64,000 nt of DNA from Cryobacterium sp. N22. GTDB lineage: Bacteria; Actinomycetota; Actinomycetes; Actinomycetales; Microbacteriaceae. The stretch's first letter is position 1, and each line of letters starts with the position of its first letter. This document shows positions 45,812 through 54,885 of the stretch, one piece after another. The position numbers and the translations under genes were made by a program. The notes below the pieces were generated by a model. It did not search any database. It was not told where the DNA came from and saw only the letters and a program-made list of their open reading frames with translations. The DNA is taken from contig NZ_PJJP01000038.1 in the NCBI RefSeq assembly GCF_002929555.1, positions 1 to 64,000 of the forward strand. The letters are read 5' to 3'.

Positions 45812-45913
45812 ACTCTCAGCAAACTACGGGGTGTTCCGGTAGATTTGTTGCACAGACTCGCACGTCGCTCACCGGCGCGCATCCCTCACCAGCTGATTGT
45901 TAGGCAGGAAACC

Positions 45914-46729
45914 ATGGCTACCTCCAACCCCGCATTTAGAAACGCCGCGTTCGGCGCTCCCGGCGCCGTTGCTACGTCCAAGGTGCTCTCCGACAACGAC
46001 CTGCAGGCGCTGTACAACTCGCCCTCCGCCCGTTCGCAGGACACCGACCGGATGACCTACGAAGACACCATCGGCAAGACCGTCCTGGCCTTCGCCATCC
46101 TGCTGGCCGCAGCGGCGACAGCGTGGGTGCTCACCCCGGTGATGCCGTTCCTGTTCATCGTCGGTGCGATCGGCGGGCTCGTGCTCGGCCTGGTCAACGC
46201 CTTCAAGAAGGAGCCGTCGCCGCCCCTGATCCTCGCCTACGCCGCTCTTGAGGGCCTGTTCGTCGGTGGCATCTCCCGCTTCTTCGAGGAGATGGCCCCC
46301 GGCGTCGTCGTGCAGGCCGTCATCGCGACCCTCGTGGTCGTCGGTGTCACCCTGGCGCTGTTCTCCAGCGGCAAGATCCGCGCGTCCAAGCGGGCCACCA
46401 AGGTGTTCCTCGTCGCGATGGTCGGCTACGCGGTCTTCTCCCTGGTCAACTTCGGCCTGATGATGTTCGGCGCCGTCGACGGTGCGTTCGGCATGCGCAG
46501 CGGCACCATCGCCATCGCCGGCTTCGAGATCAAGCTGGGACTGCTGATCGGCGTGCTGGCCGTGCTCATGGCGGCGTACTCGCTGGTGCTGGACTTCGAC
46601 TTCATCCAGAAGGGCGTCAACAACCGCGCTCCTCGCAAGTACGGCTGGAGCGGCGCGTTCGGCATCATGGTCACCGTCGTCTGGCTCTACATCGAGCTGC
46701 TGCGCATCTTCATGATCGCCCGCGAGTAG
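45914..46729 (+). CDS. Bax inhibitor-1/YccA family membrane protein
   Basis: A 271-residue inner-membrane protein with about seven predicted helices after a hydrophilic N-terminus of ~60 residues. YAALEGLFVGGISRFFE near residue 110 and VLDFDFIQKGVNNRAPRKYGWSGAFG near 240 (shown in part: DFIQKGVNNRAPRKYGW) are hallmarks of the YetJ/BI-1 (TMBIM) family, pH-sensitive calcium leak proteins. AGGAA precedes the ATG at 45914. A strong hairpin terminator follows. The in-frame extension upstream of 45914 is not protein-like. Confidence 0.9.
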   Translation: MATSNPAFRNAAFGAPGAVATSKVLSDNDLQALYNSPSARSQDTDRMTYEDTIGKTVLAFAILLAAAATAWVLTPVMPFLFIVGAIGGLVLGLVNAFKKEPSPPLILAYAALEGLFVGGISRFFEEMAPGVVVQAVIATLVVVGVTLALFSSGKIRASKRATKVFLVAMVGYAVFSLVNFGLMMFGAVDGAFGMRSGTIAIAGFEIKLGLLIGVLAVLMAAYSLVLDFDFIQKGVNNRAPRKYGWSGAFGIMVTVVWLYIELLRIFMIARE

Positions 46730-46746
46730 CGCTCCCCCGCACACCC

Positions 46747-46781
46747 CGAAAGGGCCGGCCCACCACGGGCCGGCCCTTTCG
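46747..46781 (+). terminator. Terminator of the Bax-inhibitor gene
   Basis: CGAAAGGGCCGGCCC and GGGCCGGCCCTTTCG pair perfectly (15 bp) around ACCAC, 17 bases after the stop codon. Confidence 0.9.
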
Positions 46782-46823
46782 TCGTCTCCCGGGCGCCAGC
46801 GCGCCATCCGAGCTAAGCGGGCA

Positions 46824-46867
46824 AGGCGCCGCTACGCGGGTGGCGCGCCACGCGCACAGCGGCGCCT
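46824..46867. repeat. Nested palindrome in the Bax-inhibitor/guaA gap
   Basis: AGGCGCCGCT and AGCGGCGCCT are the outer arms; GTGGCGCGCCAC at 46840-46851 is a perfect inner palindrome. It stands between two terminators that face it from both sides and is not explained by either. I see no second copy in the window. Confidence 0.55.
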
Positions 46868-46903
46868 GAGCCGCACACCGCACCGGAGGCCCCCTCCAAC
46901 GAC

Positions 46904-46936
46904 GGAAGCACCCTCGCGCAAGGCGAGGGTGCTTCC
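46904..46936 (-). terminator. Terminator of the guaA operon
   Basis: GGAAGCACCCTCGC pairs with GCGAGGGTGCTTCC around GCAAG, 24 bases after the guaA stop on the minus strand. Confidence 0.88.
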
Positions 46937-46960
46937 GGTACTACGGGAGCGGCTTAGCGC

Positions 46961-48640
46961 CTACTCCCACTCGATGGTCCCCGGCGGCTTCGACGTGACG
47001 TCGAGCACCACGCGGTTGACCCCGTCGACCTCGTTGGTGATGCGGTTGGAGATCTTCGCCAGCAGGTCGTACGGCAGGCGGGTCCAGTCGGCGGTCATGG
47101 CGTCCTCGGAGGACACCGGGCGCAGCACGATCGGGTGGCCGTAGGTTCGGCCGTCGCCCTGCACGCCCACCGAGCGCACGTCGGCGAGCAGCACCACGGG
47201 GCACTGCCAGATCTCCCGGTCCAGGCCCGCGGCGGTCAGTTCGGCGCGCACGATCGCATCCGCCTGGCGCAGCAGGTCCAGGCGCTCCTGGGTGACCTCG
47301 CCGACGATGCGGATGCCCAGGCCGGGTCCGGGGAACGGCTGACGCTGCACGATCTCGGCGGGCAGGCCCAGCTCGGCGCCGATGGCCCGCACCTCGTCCT
47401 TGAACAGGGCGCGCAACGGCTCGACGAGCTCGAACTGCAGGTCCTCGGGCAGGCCGCCCACGTTGTGGTGGCTCTTGATGTTGGCGGTGCCGCTGCCGCC
47501 GCCGGACTCGACCACGTCGGGGTACAGGGTGCCCTGCACGAGGAAGCGGATCGGGTCGCCGTCGATCTCGGCGGCCTCCTTGATGAGCTCGGCCTGGGCC
47601 TGCTCGAAGGTGCGGATGAACTCGCGGCCGATGATCTTGCGCTTGGTCTCCGGGTCGCTGACCCCGGCGAGGGCGTTGATGAACTGCTCACGCACGTCCA
47701 CGGTGACCAGGCGGATGCCGGTGGCCTTGACGTAGTCCTCTTCAACCTGGCGGCGCTCGTCTTCGCGGAGCAGGCCGTGGTCCACGAACACGCAGACGAG
47801 CTGGTCGCCGATGGCCTTGTGCACCAGGGCGGCCGCGACGGCGGAGTCGACTCCGCCGGAGAGCCCGCAGATGACCTTGCCGGTGCCGACCTGGGCCTGG
47901 ATCAGCGCGACCTGCTCGGCGATGACGTTGCCGCTGTTCCAGTCCGCGGGGATGCCGGCGGCGCGGTGCAGGAAGTTCTCCAGCACGTGCTGGCCGTGCG
48001 CGGAGTGCTTGACCTCGGGGTGCCACTGCACGCCGTAGAGCCTGCGCTCGTCGTTGGCGAATGCGGCGACCGGGGTCGACACCGTGGAGGCGAGCACCGT
48101 GAAGCCGTCGGGGGCCTTGGACACCGAGTCGCCGTGGCTCATCCATACGGTCTGCTCGGCGGGCTGGTCGGCCAGCAGTGCGTTGACGCTGTCGGAGACG
48201 ACCACGGGAGTGGAACCGTATTCGCGCTGGCCGGTGTGCGAGACCTCGCCGCCGAGGGCGGTGGCCATCACCTGGAAGCCGTAGCAGATGCCCAGCACCG
48301 GGATGCCGAGGTCGAAGATCGCCGGGTCGAAGGCGGGGGCGCCCTCGGCGTAGACGCTGGACGGCCCGCCGGAGAGCACGATGCCGATCGGGTTCTTCTC
48401 GACGACCTCCGCCGCGGTGATCGAGTGCGCCACGATCTCCGAGTACACGGATGCCTCGCGCACGCGCCGGGCGATCAGCTGCGCATACTGCGCGCCGAAG
48501 TCCACCACGAGCACCGGGCGGCTGATGCCCGACGCCGCGACGGACGGGGCGCCTTCCTCGGTGCCGATCAGGTTTTCGAGGCCCTCGGCGCCCTCGGCGC
48601 CGTCGGCTCCCACGACGTCCATCGGGTTCACGGCGCTCAT
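46961..48640 (-). CDS. guaA: GMP synthase (glutamine-hydrolysing)
   Basis: Amidates XMP to GMP. In 559 residues: a class I glutamine amidotransferase domain (about 40-235; [17 protein letters not shown], nucleophile Cys in [10 protein letters not shown], His and Glu in GVQWHPEV), the ATP pyrophosphatase domain with P-loop [15 protein letters not shown], and the C-terminal dimer domain ending [13 protein letters not shown]. The first ~40 residues ([12 protein letters not shown]) are an extra acidic stretch not found in E. coli GuaA; a start further downstream is possible, but no better ribosome-binding site is visible and ATGA overlaps the DUF3817 gene. guaB and guaB3 are 7 kb away on the same strand. 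Confidence 0.97.
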   Translation of the reverse strand: MSAVNPMDVVGADGAEGAEGLENLIGTEEGAPSVAASGISRPVLVVDFGAQYAQLIARRVREASVYSEIVAHSITAAEVVEKNPIGIVLSGGPSSVYAEGAPAFDPAIFDLGIPVLGICYGFQVMATALGGEVSHTGQREYGSTPVVVSDSVNALLADQPAEQTVWMSHGDSVSKAPDGFTVLASTVSTPVAAFANDERRLYGVQWHPEVKHSAHGQHVLENFLHRAAGIPADWNSGNVIAEQVALIQAQVGTGKVICGLSGGVDSAVAAALVHKAIGDQLVCVFVDHGLLREDERRQVEEDYVKATGIRLVTVDVREQFINALAGVSDPETKRKIIGREFIRTFEQAQAELIKEAAEIDGDPIRFLVQGTLYPDVVESGGGSGTANIKSHHNVGGLPEDLQFELVEPLRALFKDEVRAIGAELGLPAEIVQRQPFPGPGLGIRIVGEVTQERLDLLRQADAIVRAELTAAGLDREIWQCPVVLLADVRSVGVQGDGRTYGHPIVLRPVSSEDAMTADWTRLPYDLLAKISNRITNEVDGVNRVVLDVTSKPPGTIEWE

Positions 48641-49074
48641 GCGCGGACCCCGCTTTCCACTACGGCGACGGGGTGCGCGGCCAGGTACGCCTTGACTCGC
48701 TGGCCGACCTTCACCTCGAGGAAGAAGGACAGGAACGGGATGATGCCACCGAGGGCGATCAGCAGGAAGGTGGGGAAAGGCCAGCGCATGATGCTCCAGA
48801 GGCGGAAGTCGGCGAACAGATACAGAACGTAGAACCAGCCGTGCACCATCAGCAACCCGGTGCTCAGGTTGACGGCGGTCACGGTGCCCGCGGGAACGAG
48901 GGCCAGGAAGCCGTTGGGGCCGAAGCCTTCGAGCTCGGTGCCGAGGAAGTACTTGGCGATCACTTCGGCGCAGAGCAGCAGCAGCAGGACACCGGTGATG
49001 ATCGACGAGACCTGGTACAGCCGAAGCGCACCGGGGATTCTGGGCAGGTCGGCGGGCTTAGGTTCAAGTGGCAT
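48637..49074 (-). CDS. DUF3817 family membrane protein
   Basis: A 145-residue protein with three predicted membrane helices; [26 protein letters not shown] (shown in parts: [16 protein letters not shown]) and [22 protein letters not shown] are typical of DUF3817, a family of unknown function often near cytochrome-oxidase assembly or guaA genes in actinobacteria. It overlaps guaA by ATGA and begins ten bases after the SURF1 stop. TAGAAT six bases before its ATG gives it a leaderless-type promoter, so guaA may be driven from here. Confidence 0.88.
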   Translation of the reverse strand: MPLEPKPADLPRIPGALRLYQVSSIITGVLLLLLCAEVIAKYFLGTELEGFGPNGFLALVPAGTVTAVNLSTGLLMVHGWFYVLYLFADFRLWSIMRWPFPTFLLIALGGIIPFLSFFLEVKVGQRVKAYLAAHPVAVVESGVRA

Positions 49075-49080
49075 GGGCTA

Positions 49081-49086
49081 ATTCTA
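49081..49086 (-). promoter_or_regulatory. -10 element, leaderless promoter of the DUF3817-guaA unit
   Basis: TAGAAT, six bases (TAGCCC), then ATG at 49074. The hexamer overlaps the SURF1 stop codon. Confidence 0.6.
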
Positions 49087-49884
49087 CGGGGCGTTCGCGT
49101 GCGGCTGGTCGGCGCCCGCGGGCGCAGCAGCAGCCTCGGCCTCCTCGACCTCGCGCTCCCAGGCATCCCGCACCAGGCGGTACCAGAGGAACACCGCGAA
49201 TCCGGCGAAGACGACCCACTCGAGCGCGTAGAAGATGTTCAGCCAGTTCAGCGGAACCTCCACTTCGGGCTCCGGGGAGTCGATGACCGTCAGACCGTCG
49301 GGGGCGACGGTGTCGACGATGTAGCCCTGGTAGACGGACTGGTCGGACCAGTTCGCCCAGAGGTTGATCAACGCCGCCGTGGACACCGTGGTCATGGTGT
49401 CCGGGTCGGCGTCTTCGTCCGGCAACGCGGGCGCCTCGGACGGCAGGAACCGGCCGGTGAGCGGCTGCAGGGAGAGGATCGACATCTGCGTGGCGAGCCG
49501 GTCGCGGACCGCGGCCGCCTCGTCGGCGTCGGCGGTCCAGCCGCGGGCCACCGCGATGCTGGCACCCTCATCGGTGACGAAGTGGCTGACCACCCAGAAG
49601 CCGGTGTCGCCGCCGTTGTGCCGGCCACTGATGACCTGCTCGTCGCCGGCCACGAACGAGCCGGTCGTCTCGATCATCTGGCCCTCCGCGACCTGCGCGG
49701 GCGGCCCATCCGGTGACACCGTGTCGCTCAGCGGTTGCACGGTCTCGGTGCTGCGCTCGACGACCTCGCCGGAGGAGATGGCGCGGGCCAGCTGCCACTG
49801 GCCGAGGGCGGCGAAGGCGGCGGAGATGGCCAACGCCAGCACCAGCGCGGCGATCCACCGGGGACGCACCATCATGCGGATCAT
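49084..49884 (-). CDS. SURF1-family cytochrome oxidase assembly protein
   Basis: A 266-residue protein with the SURF1 architecture: one membrane helix near residues 10-28 (WIAALVLALAISAAFAALGQWQ, shown in part: LALAISAAFAALGQWQLARA), an extracytoplasmic domain and a second helix near 225-240 (WVVFAGFAVFLWYRLVRD). WQLARA and the VARGW turn are conserved. SURF1 proteins help insert haem into cytochrome c oxidase subunit I; that role is inferred. ATG at 49884 overlaps the antiporter stop by ATGA. The acidic C-terminus is longer than usual. Confidence 0.88.
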   Translation of the reverse strand: MIRMMVRPRWIAALVLALAISAAFAALGQWQLARAISSGEVVERSTETVQPLSDTVSPDGPPAQVAEGQMIETTGSFVAGDEQVISGRHNGGDTGFWVVSHFVTDEGASIAVARGWTADADEAAAVRDRLATQMSILSLQPLTGRFLPSEAPALPDEDADPDTMTTVSTAALINLWANWSDQSVYQGYIVDTVAPDGLTVIDSPEPEVEVPLNWLNIFYALEWVVFAGFAVFLWYRLVRDAWEREVEEAEAAAAPAGADQPHANAP

Positions 49885-51239
49885 GAGTAATCACCCGTCT
49901 GGTCGTCCTGGCCGGCCTTGTCGGTCTTCTTCTTGGGAGTCGGGTACGTGTCGGAGATGAAGTCCACCATCGGGTCGCCGGATTTCTGGTCGTGGGTGAC
50001 CGCCTCGACCAGAGCGATCTCTTCGGCGCGCATGGCGTCGCGCTCCGGGGTGCGGGTGGGCGGATGCGCCGCTCGGGAGCGCCGGCTGAGGGCGGCGCCG
50101 ATCTTCTCCGAGTTGGCGGTGAACAGCGGGCCGAGGATCGCCATGGTCAGCACGTAGAGGCCCGCGAACGGTTGCAGCCGCGGGTCAAGGCCGGCGCTGA
50201 CCGACAGGGTCGCCAGGATCAGGGTGAACTCGCCGCGGTTGACGAAGATCGCGGCGGTGTTCAAGCCTTCGCGCACCCCCATCTGGTGCATCCGGGCCAG
50301 CAGGGCGCCCGAGCCCAGGCTGAGCACGAAGGTCATCACGATGGCGATGCCCACCAGGCCGATGACCGAGCCGAACTCGGCCACGTTCAGCGCCAGGCCG
50401 AAGTTGAGGAAGAAGAACGCCCCGAAGACGTCGCGTAGCGGTACCGCCACCCGTTCGATGCGGCCCCGGTAGGTGCTGGCGCCCAGGACAACGCCGATGA
50501 GGAACGCGCCGATGGCGTCGGTGACGCCGATGATCTCGCCGATGCCGGCGAAGAGCACGGCCAGGCCGAAGAACAGGATGGTGAAGAGTTCGTCGTCCTT
50601 GGTGCGCATCAGCCTGGACACGACCCGGCCGCCCCACCGGGCGACGGAGAACATCACCACCAGGAACAGGAATGCGATGCCCAGTTGCAGCACGATGGGC
50701 CAGATCTCGGTCTTGCCGCTGAGCACCACCGACACGATGGCCAGGTATACGGCGATGAAGATGTCACCGACCACGGTCACTCCGAGGATCATCGGGGTTT
50801 CCTTGTTGGCCAGCCGACGCAGTTCGATGAGCAGTTTGGTGATGATCGCGCTGGACGAGGTGCCGGTCATGCCCGCGATGACCAGGGCCTCCCTGGCACC
50901 CCAGCCGGTCATCATGCCGAACGCGAAGCCGGCGCCCATGTTGATCAGGATGTAGGAGCCGCCGGAGACCAACAGCTTTCCAGCGTCGCCGAAGAAGGCC
51001 TCCTGGTCGAACTCGAGGCCCAGGCTGAAAAGGAGCAGGATGAGTCCGAATACCGCGATGAGTTCGATGTCGGCGGAATGGAAGTCCAGCGGGAACCATC
51101 CGCTGTACGGGCTCGCCAGCAGACCCACGATCATGTAGATCGGGATCGACGGCAAGCCGATCAGCTTGCCCAGGCGGCCCAGGACGTAGGCAACCACCAG
51201 CAGGATGCCCAGGGTGAGGAGGTCTTCACCGAGGTTCAT
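49881..51239 (-). CDS. khtU: Monovalent cation:proton antiporter membrane subunit (CPA2, KhtU-like)
   Basis: A 452-residue CPA2-type antiporter with 12-13 predicted helices and no C-terminal RCK domain. Seen: IPIYMIVGLLASPYSGWFPLD, SLGLEFDQEAFFGDAGK, and AGMTGTSSSAIITKLL with the unwound-helix Ser region, plus VTDAIGAFLIGVVLGAS, typical of KhtU/YhaU-type K+/H+ antiporters. The regulatory subunit is the next gene upstream, as in khtTU, separated by three bases. The product probably exports K+ to hold cytoplasmic pH and osmolarity. The C-terminal ~70 residues are Lys/Asp-rich. Confidence 0.88.
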   Translation of the reverse strand: MNLGEDLLTLGILLVVAYVLGRLGKLIGLPSIPIYMIVGLLASPYSGWFPLDFHSADIELIAVFGLILLLFSLGLEFDQEAFFGDAGKLLVSGGSYILINMGAGFAFGMMTGWGAREALVIAGMTGTSSSAIITKLLIELRRLANKETPMILGVTVVGDIFIAVYLAIVSVVLSGKTEIWPIVLQLGIAFLFLVVMFSVARWGGRVVSRLMRTKDDELFTILFFGLAVLFAGIGEIIGVTDAIGAFLIGVVLGASTYRGRIERVAVPLRDVFGAFFFLNFGLALNVAEFGSVIGLVGIAIVMTFVLSLGSGALLARMHQMGVREGLNTAAIFVNRGEFTLILATLSVSAGLDPRLQPFAGLYVLTMAILGPLFTANSEKIGAALSRRSRAAHPPTRTPERDAMRAEEIALVEAVTHDQKSGDPMVDFISDTYPTPKKKTDKAGQDDQTGDYS

Positions 51240-51242
51240 CGG

Positions 51243-51770
51243 CTACCCTCCTGGCGGCGCGTCGACGGGCTTGGACTTGATCTCACCGGTGCGGAAGAAG
51301 GCGAAGGCCTTCGCCACTTTCTCGGGAGAGCCGGCCACGACGAGGGTGTCGCCGGGGAAGACCTTGAAGTCCGGCGCGGGGGCCGGGTTGGCGGATTCGC
51401 CGCGCACGACGGCGACCACGGTGAGCCCGGCGATGCCGCGCTCGGCGGGGTTGCCCAGCGGCTGGCCGGCTATGTGGTCTTCGTAGTCCACGGTGAACCA
51501 GTCGATGCTCAGGCCGGGGATCTGGTCGAGCGCGGTGAGGGACTCGGTGATCTGGGTGCCGCCGAGCAGTTCGGCGAGGGTGTGCGCCTCGTCCTCGCTC
51601 AGGCGCAGCGACACCTTGCTGGCGTCGGGGCCGCCCTCGTCGTCGGCGAAGGTGATGAGGTCGCTGTGACCGGAGCGGTGCGCGATGACCCCGACCTTGC
51701 CGCCGTCGTCGGTGATGAAGGTGTGCAGCACACCCACACCGGGGAGCTTGACCCGTCGAACGTCAACCAT
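51243..51770 (-). CDS. khtT: Antiporter regulatory subunit with TrkA-C (RCK_C) domain, KhtT-like
   Basis: A 175-residue cytoplasmic protein: an N-terminal KhtT-like domain (about 1-85; VKLPGVGVLHTFITDDG) and a C-terminal RCK_C domain (about 88-160; PAPAPDFKVFPGDTLVVAGSPEKVAKA, shown in part: FKVFPGDTLVVAGSPE). In Bacillus, KhtT binds c-di-AMP and controls KhtU; the same role is inferred here. AGGAG eight bases before the ATG at 51770 supports the start. First gene of the unit khtT-khtU-SURF1, with overlaps or short gaps. Confidence 0.88.
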   Translation of the reverse strand: MVDVRRVKLPGVGVLHTFITDDGGKVGVIAHRSGHSDLITFADDEGGPDASKVSLRLSEDEAHTLAELLGGTQITESLTALDQIPGLSIDWFTVDYEDHIAGQPLGNPAERGIAGLTVVAVVRGESANPAPAPDFKVFPGDTLVVAGSPEKVAKAFAFFRTGEIKSKPVDAPPGG

Positions 51771-51891
51771 GGTGCGACTCCTGAAGGCTTGGGGGCGGTT
51801 CGTTCATTCTACCGGAGCGTGTCTGCCGGTTGGTCGGGCCGCGGCGCCGCACGCGCCCGCTCGGCTCGTGGCTGCTCGTTGCGAGGTTCGG

Positions 51892-51951
51892 TGCGCCCCG
51901 TATGGCCGGATGCGCCCGCCATAGCGGGCGCATTCCGCCACAAGAGGTGCA
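51892..51951. repeat. 60-bp palindrome, family 4 (GGAATGCGCCCGC), copy a
   Basis: TGCGCCCC ... GAGGTGCA at the ends and TGGCCGGATGCGCCCGCC / AGCGGGCGCATTCCGCCA inside. It lies upstream of the AbiEi-nuclease gene and has the same length and orientation as copy b downstream. Confidence 0.85.
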
Positions 51952-52047
51952 CTCCCCGCTCAATCCACAGCGGAGCCACTGATCGAAGGAGTGCACAGAT
52001 GTCTCGGGGCGACGTCAACAGGCACAGCACCCTGCGAGCCTCTCCGC

Positions 52048-53022
52048 ATGGAAACCACCTCATCTGCCACCCTCGACGTCCTCGCCACGTTGTCTGGCCG
52101 CAGTGGACTCATCCTGGCGAGCGACGCGGCCCGCGTCGGCCTGCAGCGCGAGCTTCGGCACGAGTTAAAGCGGGAGACCGTGATCCGCCTCCGCCGAGGG
52201 GTGTACGTGCACGCGGCGGAGTGGGCTGCGCTAGGGGCGGATGAGCGCTACCTGCGTCGGATCCACGCTCATGCGGCGGTCGCGGAGGCGCAAGTGGTCT
52301 ACTCGCACTACTCCGCGGCCGCCCTGTGGGGGTTGCCGATCGTTGGCGCCTGGCCTAAAGAGATTCACCTCGTCGCCTCGGCGGCGGCGGGCGGCCGATC
52401 CCGGCACGGGGTGGTGCGCCATTCGCAGGAGCACAGCCTCGACGTCGTGGATCACGAGGGACTTCGGGTTACGAGCGTCGCATCCACCGCGGTTGCAATG
52501 GCCCGAGTACTACCGTTCGGCCAGGCGATTGCGGTGATGGACAAGGCCATCCACGAACCGCGCGATGGTGCCGCGTTGACGACGATGGCCGAGCTCGAAC
52601 AGGCTTTCGGGCAGCTCCGCCGTGTTCCCGGCCGCGCGGCAGCTGGGCGTGCGCTCGAGTTCGCCTCGCCGCTGTCGGGATCGGTAGGAGAGTCGATCAG
52701 TCGCGCTGGCATCTTCCTGCTCGGCTTTCTCCTGCCCGAGCTGCAGACCCCGCACTGGGACAGGGACGGCTTGATCGGATTCACCGACTTCTTCTGGCGG
52801 GGTATCGCCAAGGTCGGCGAATTCGACGGGCACGGCAAGTATCTGCGCGACGATTTCACCCGCGGGCGTACCACCGCCGACATCGTGATCGCCGAGAAGA
52901 TCCGTGAGGACCGGCTTCGAGCGCTGGGGCTGGGCGTCTTCCGTTGGGATTGGGCAACGGCGACGACGCTCCCGGCCCTGGGCAACCTCCTCAGCCGCAA
53001 CGGGATTCCCCGAGCCCGCTGA
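52048..53022 (+). CDS. AbiEi-like winged-helix protein with a PD-(D/E)XK nuclease-like domain
   Basis: A 324-residue protein. Residues 10-55 (ATLSGRSGLILASDAARVG, then RETVIRLRRGVYVH) are a winged helix-turn-helix as in AbiEi antitoxins; residues 80-200 are the AbiEi C-terminal type middle. Residues 213-305 match DUF559/Vsr-like nucleases: Glu215, Asp247 in FTDFFW, Glu258-x-Asp260-x3-Lys264 in VGEFDGHGKY, and EKIREDRLRALG, an arrangement of the PD-(D/E)XK type. No toxin partner (AbiEii) is adjacent, so it is a solitary gene, common in actinobacteria; function is not known and a role in defence or DNA processing is only suggested. It is bracketed by two 60-bp palindromes, 1146 bp apart. ATG 52048 was chosen; upstream residues are not conserved-looking. 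Confidence 0.75.
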   Translation: METTSSATLDVLATLSGRSGLILASDAARVGLQRELRHELKRETVIRLRRGVYVHAAEWAALGADERYLRRIHAHAAVAEAQVVYSHYSAAALWGLPIVGAWPKEIHLVASAAAGGRSRHGVVRHSQEHSLDVVDHEGLRVTSVASTAVAMARVLPFGQAIAVMDKAIHEPRDGAALTTMAELEQAFGQLRRVPGRAAAGRALEFASPLSGSVGESISRAGIFLLGFLLPELQTPHWDRDGLIGFTDFFWRGIAKVGEFDGHGKYLRDDFTRGRTTADIVIAEKIREDRLRALGLGVFRWDWATATTLPALGNLLSRNGIPRAR

Positions 53023-53037
53023 CCGGGTGGTGGTCGC

Positions 53038-53097
53038 TGCGCCCCCTGTGGCGGAATGCGCCCGCTATAGCGGGCGCATTGCGCCATACGAGGTGCA
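53038..53097. repeat. 60-bp palindrome, family 4 (GGAATGCGCCCGC), copy b
   Basis: Ends TGCGCCCC and GAGGTGCA, arms TGGCGGAATGCGCCCGC / GCGGGCGCATTGCGCCA around TATA, 15 bases after the AbiEi-nuclease stop and 15 before the glpD stop. About 80% identical to copy a, in direct orientation. Confidence 0.85.
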
Positions 53098-53111
53098 GCG
53101 GACGCCCGCGC

Positions 53112-54836
53112 TCAGTTCGTCACGATGTCCGGCGCCTCCAACCGCACCCGGTCGGCGGACTCGTCGTCGGGCTGGGTCTGCGAGGCACGTTCGGCGGCGA
53201 CCCGCTTGAGGTAGATCGACACCTCCCGCTCCTCACGCTCGGCATCCCAGCCGAGCACCTCGGCCAGCAGCCGGGCGGCGACGGGGGCCGCGGACACCCC
53301 GCGGTCCCAGGCCTCGATGGAGATGCGGGTGCGCCGGGCGAGCACGTCCTCGAGGTGCAGCGCGCCCATGTGGGTGGCCGCGTAGACCACCTCGGCCTGG
53401 ATGTAATCATCCGCGCCGGGCAGCGGGTCAGCCAGTTCCGGCCGGGCCTTGATCAGGTCGAGCAGCTCGTCGGTGAGGGTGCCGTAGCGGTTGAGCAGGT
53501 GTTCGATCCGCACGGTGTGCAGGTTGAACGCGTACGCGATCTTGCCGCGCTTGTTCCACGCCGCCCGGTAGCCCTCGGCGCCCAGCAACGGGATCTCCTT
53601 CGTCGTGGACGGCGGAACCAGCCCGTCGAGGGCATCCACCGCGGCGTCGATCGCGTCCTTGGCCATCACCCGGTAAGTGGTCCACTTGCCGCCGGCGATC
53701 ACGACCAGGCCGGGCACCGAATGCCCGACGAGGTGCTCGCGCGACAGCTTGGAGGTCTGCTCGGACTCCCCCGCCAGCAGCGGCCGGAGGCCCGCGTAGA
53801 CGCCCTCCACGTCTTCCCGGGTCAGCGGGACCTGCAACACGGCGTTGACGTGTTCGAGCAGGTAGTCGATGTCCGCGGCCGTGGCCGCCGGATGCGCCTT
53901 GTCCAGGTGCCAGTCGGTGTCGGTGGTGCCGATCAGCCAGTGCCGGCCCCACGGGATCACGAAGAGCACGCTCTTCTCGGTGCGCAGCAGCAGGCCCATC
54001 GACGACTGGAACCTGTCGCGCGGCACAACCAGGTGGATGCCCTTGGACGCGCGCACCTTGAACGTGCCGCGCTCACCGACCATCCGCTGGGTGTCGTCGG
54101 TCCAGACGCCGGTGGCGTTGACCACCTGCTTGGCGCGCACCTCGAAGCGCTCCCCGGTCTGCAGGTCGTGCGCCTGCACGCCGACGACCCGTTCGCCCAC
54201 CTTGATGAACCCCTCCACGCGCACCCGGCTGGCCACGTGGGCGCCGTACGCCGACGCCGTGCGCGCCAGCGACGCCACGTAGAGGGCATCGTCGACCTGA
54301 GCGTCGTAGTAGGTGATGCCGCCGACGAGGGCGTCGTGGCTGAGGCTGGGCACCAGCTTGGCGACCTGGCTGCGGCTGAGGTGCCGGTGGTGCGGCACGC
54401 CGGGCCGGCCGCCGAGGTAGGAAAGCATGTCGTAGAGCAGCATCCCGGCGCCCACGTAGCCGCGTTCGAACACCCGCTTCTTCAACGGGTAGAGAAAGCG
54501 CACGGGCTTGACCAGGTGCGGCGCGATGCGTTTGAGCAGCAGGCCGCGCTCGGTGAGGGCCTCCCGCACCAACCGGAAGTCGAGCTGTTCCAGGTAGCGG
54601 ATGCCGCCGTGCACGAGCTTCGATGAGCGACTGGAGGTGCCCGACGCCCAGTCCCTGGCCTCGAGCATGCCCACGCTCAGCCCGCGGGTGACGGCATCCA
54701 GGGCGCTGCCGGTGCCGACGATGCCGCCGCCGACCACGAGGATGTCGACTTCCTTGGATTTGAGGCGTTCGATCGCCGCCGCGCGTTCCTCAGGTCCGAG
54801 CTTCGTGGACCTGGTCACCGAATTGTCGTGCGTCAT
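53112..54836 (-). CDS. glpD: Glycerol-3-phosphate dehydrogenase, FAD-dependent
   Basis: Membrane-associated flavoprotein that oxidises glycerol 3-phosphate to dihydroxyacetone phosphate and passes electrons to quinone. In 574 residues: FAD-binding DILVVGGGIVGTGSALDAV with GxGxxG, SSRSSKLVHGGIRYLEQ (substrate loop), IPWGRHWLIGTTDTDW and LLAGESEQTSKLSREHLV, then AGGKWTTYRVMAKD; the C-terminal GlpD cap (about 420-530) is complete. ATG at 54836 has GGGAG seven bases upstream. No glpK or glpF is adjacent. It could use glycerol 3-phosphate from the GDPD at 44217-45254. Confidence 0.96.
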   Translation of the reverse strand: MTHDNSVTRSTKLGPEERAAAIERLKSKEVDILVVGGGIVGTGSALDAVTRGLSVGMLEARDWASGTSSRSSKLVHGGIRYLEQLDFRLVREALTERGLLLKRIAPHLVKPVRFLYPLKKRVFERGYVGAGMLLYDMLSYLGGRPGVPHHRHLSRSQVAKLVPSLSHDALVGGITYYDAQVDDALYVASLARTASAYGAHVASRVRVEGFIKVGERVVGVQAHDLQTGERFEVRAKQVVNATGVWTDDTQRMVGERGTFKVRASKGIHLVVPRDRFQSSMGLLLRTEKSVLFVIPWGRHWLIGTTDTDWHLDKAHPAATAADIDYLLEHVNAVLQVPLTREDVEGVYAGLRPLLAGESEQTSKLSREHLVGHSVPGLVVIAGGKWTTYRVMAKDAIDAAVDALDGLVPPSTTKEIPLLGAEGYRAAWNKRGKIAYAFNLHTVRIEHLLNRYGTLTDELLDLIKARPELADPLPGADDYIQAEVVYAATHMGALHLEDVLARRTRISIEAWDRGVSAAPVAARLLAEVLGWDAEREEREVSIYLKRVAAERASQTQPDDESADRVRLEAPDIVTN

Positions 54837-54885
54837 CTGCAAACTCCCATCGCCATCGGTGGTGCTTGCTTCGACGCTAGTTCAC

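Noticed and set aside
52048..53022. Complete AbiE toxin-antitoxin system
   Set aside because: No AbiEii nucleotidyltransferase gene is present on either side; only the AbiEi-like part with a nuclease-like domain exists.
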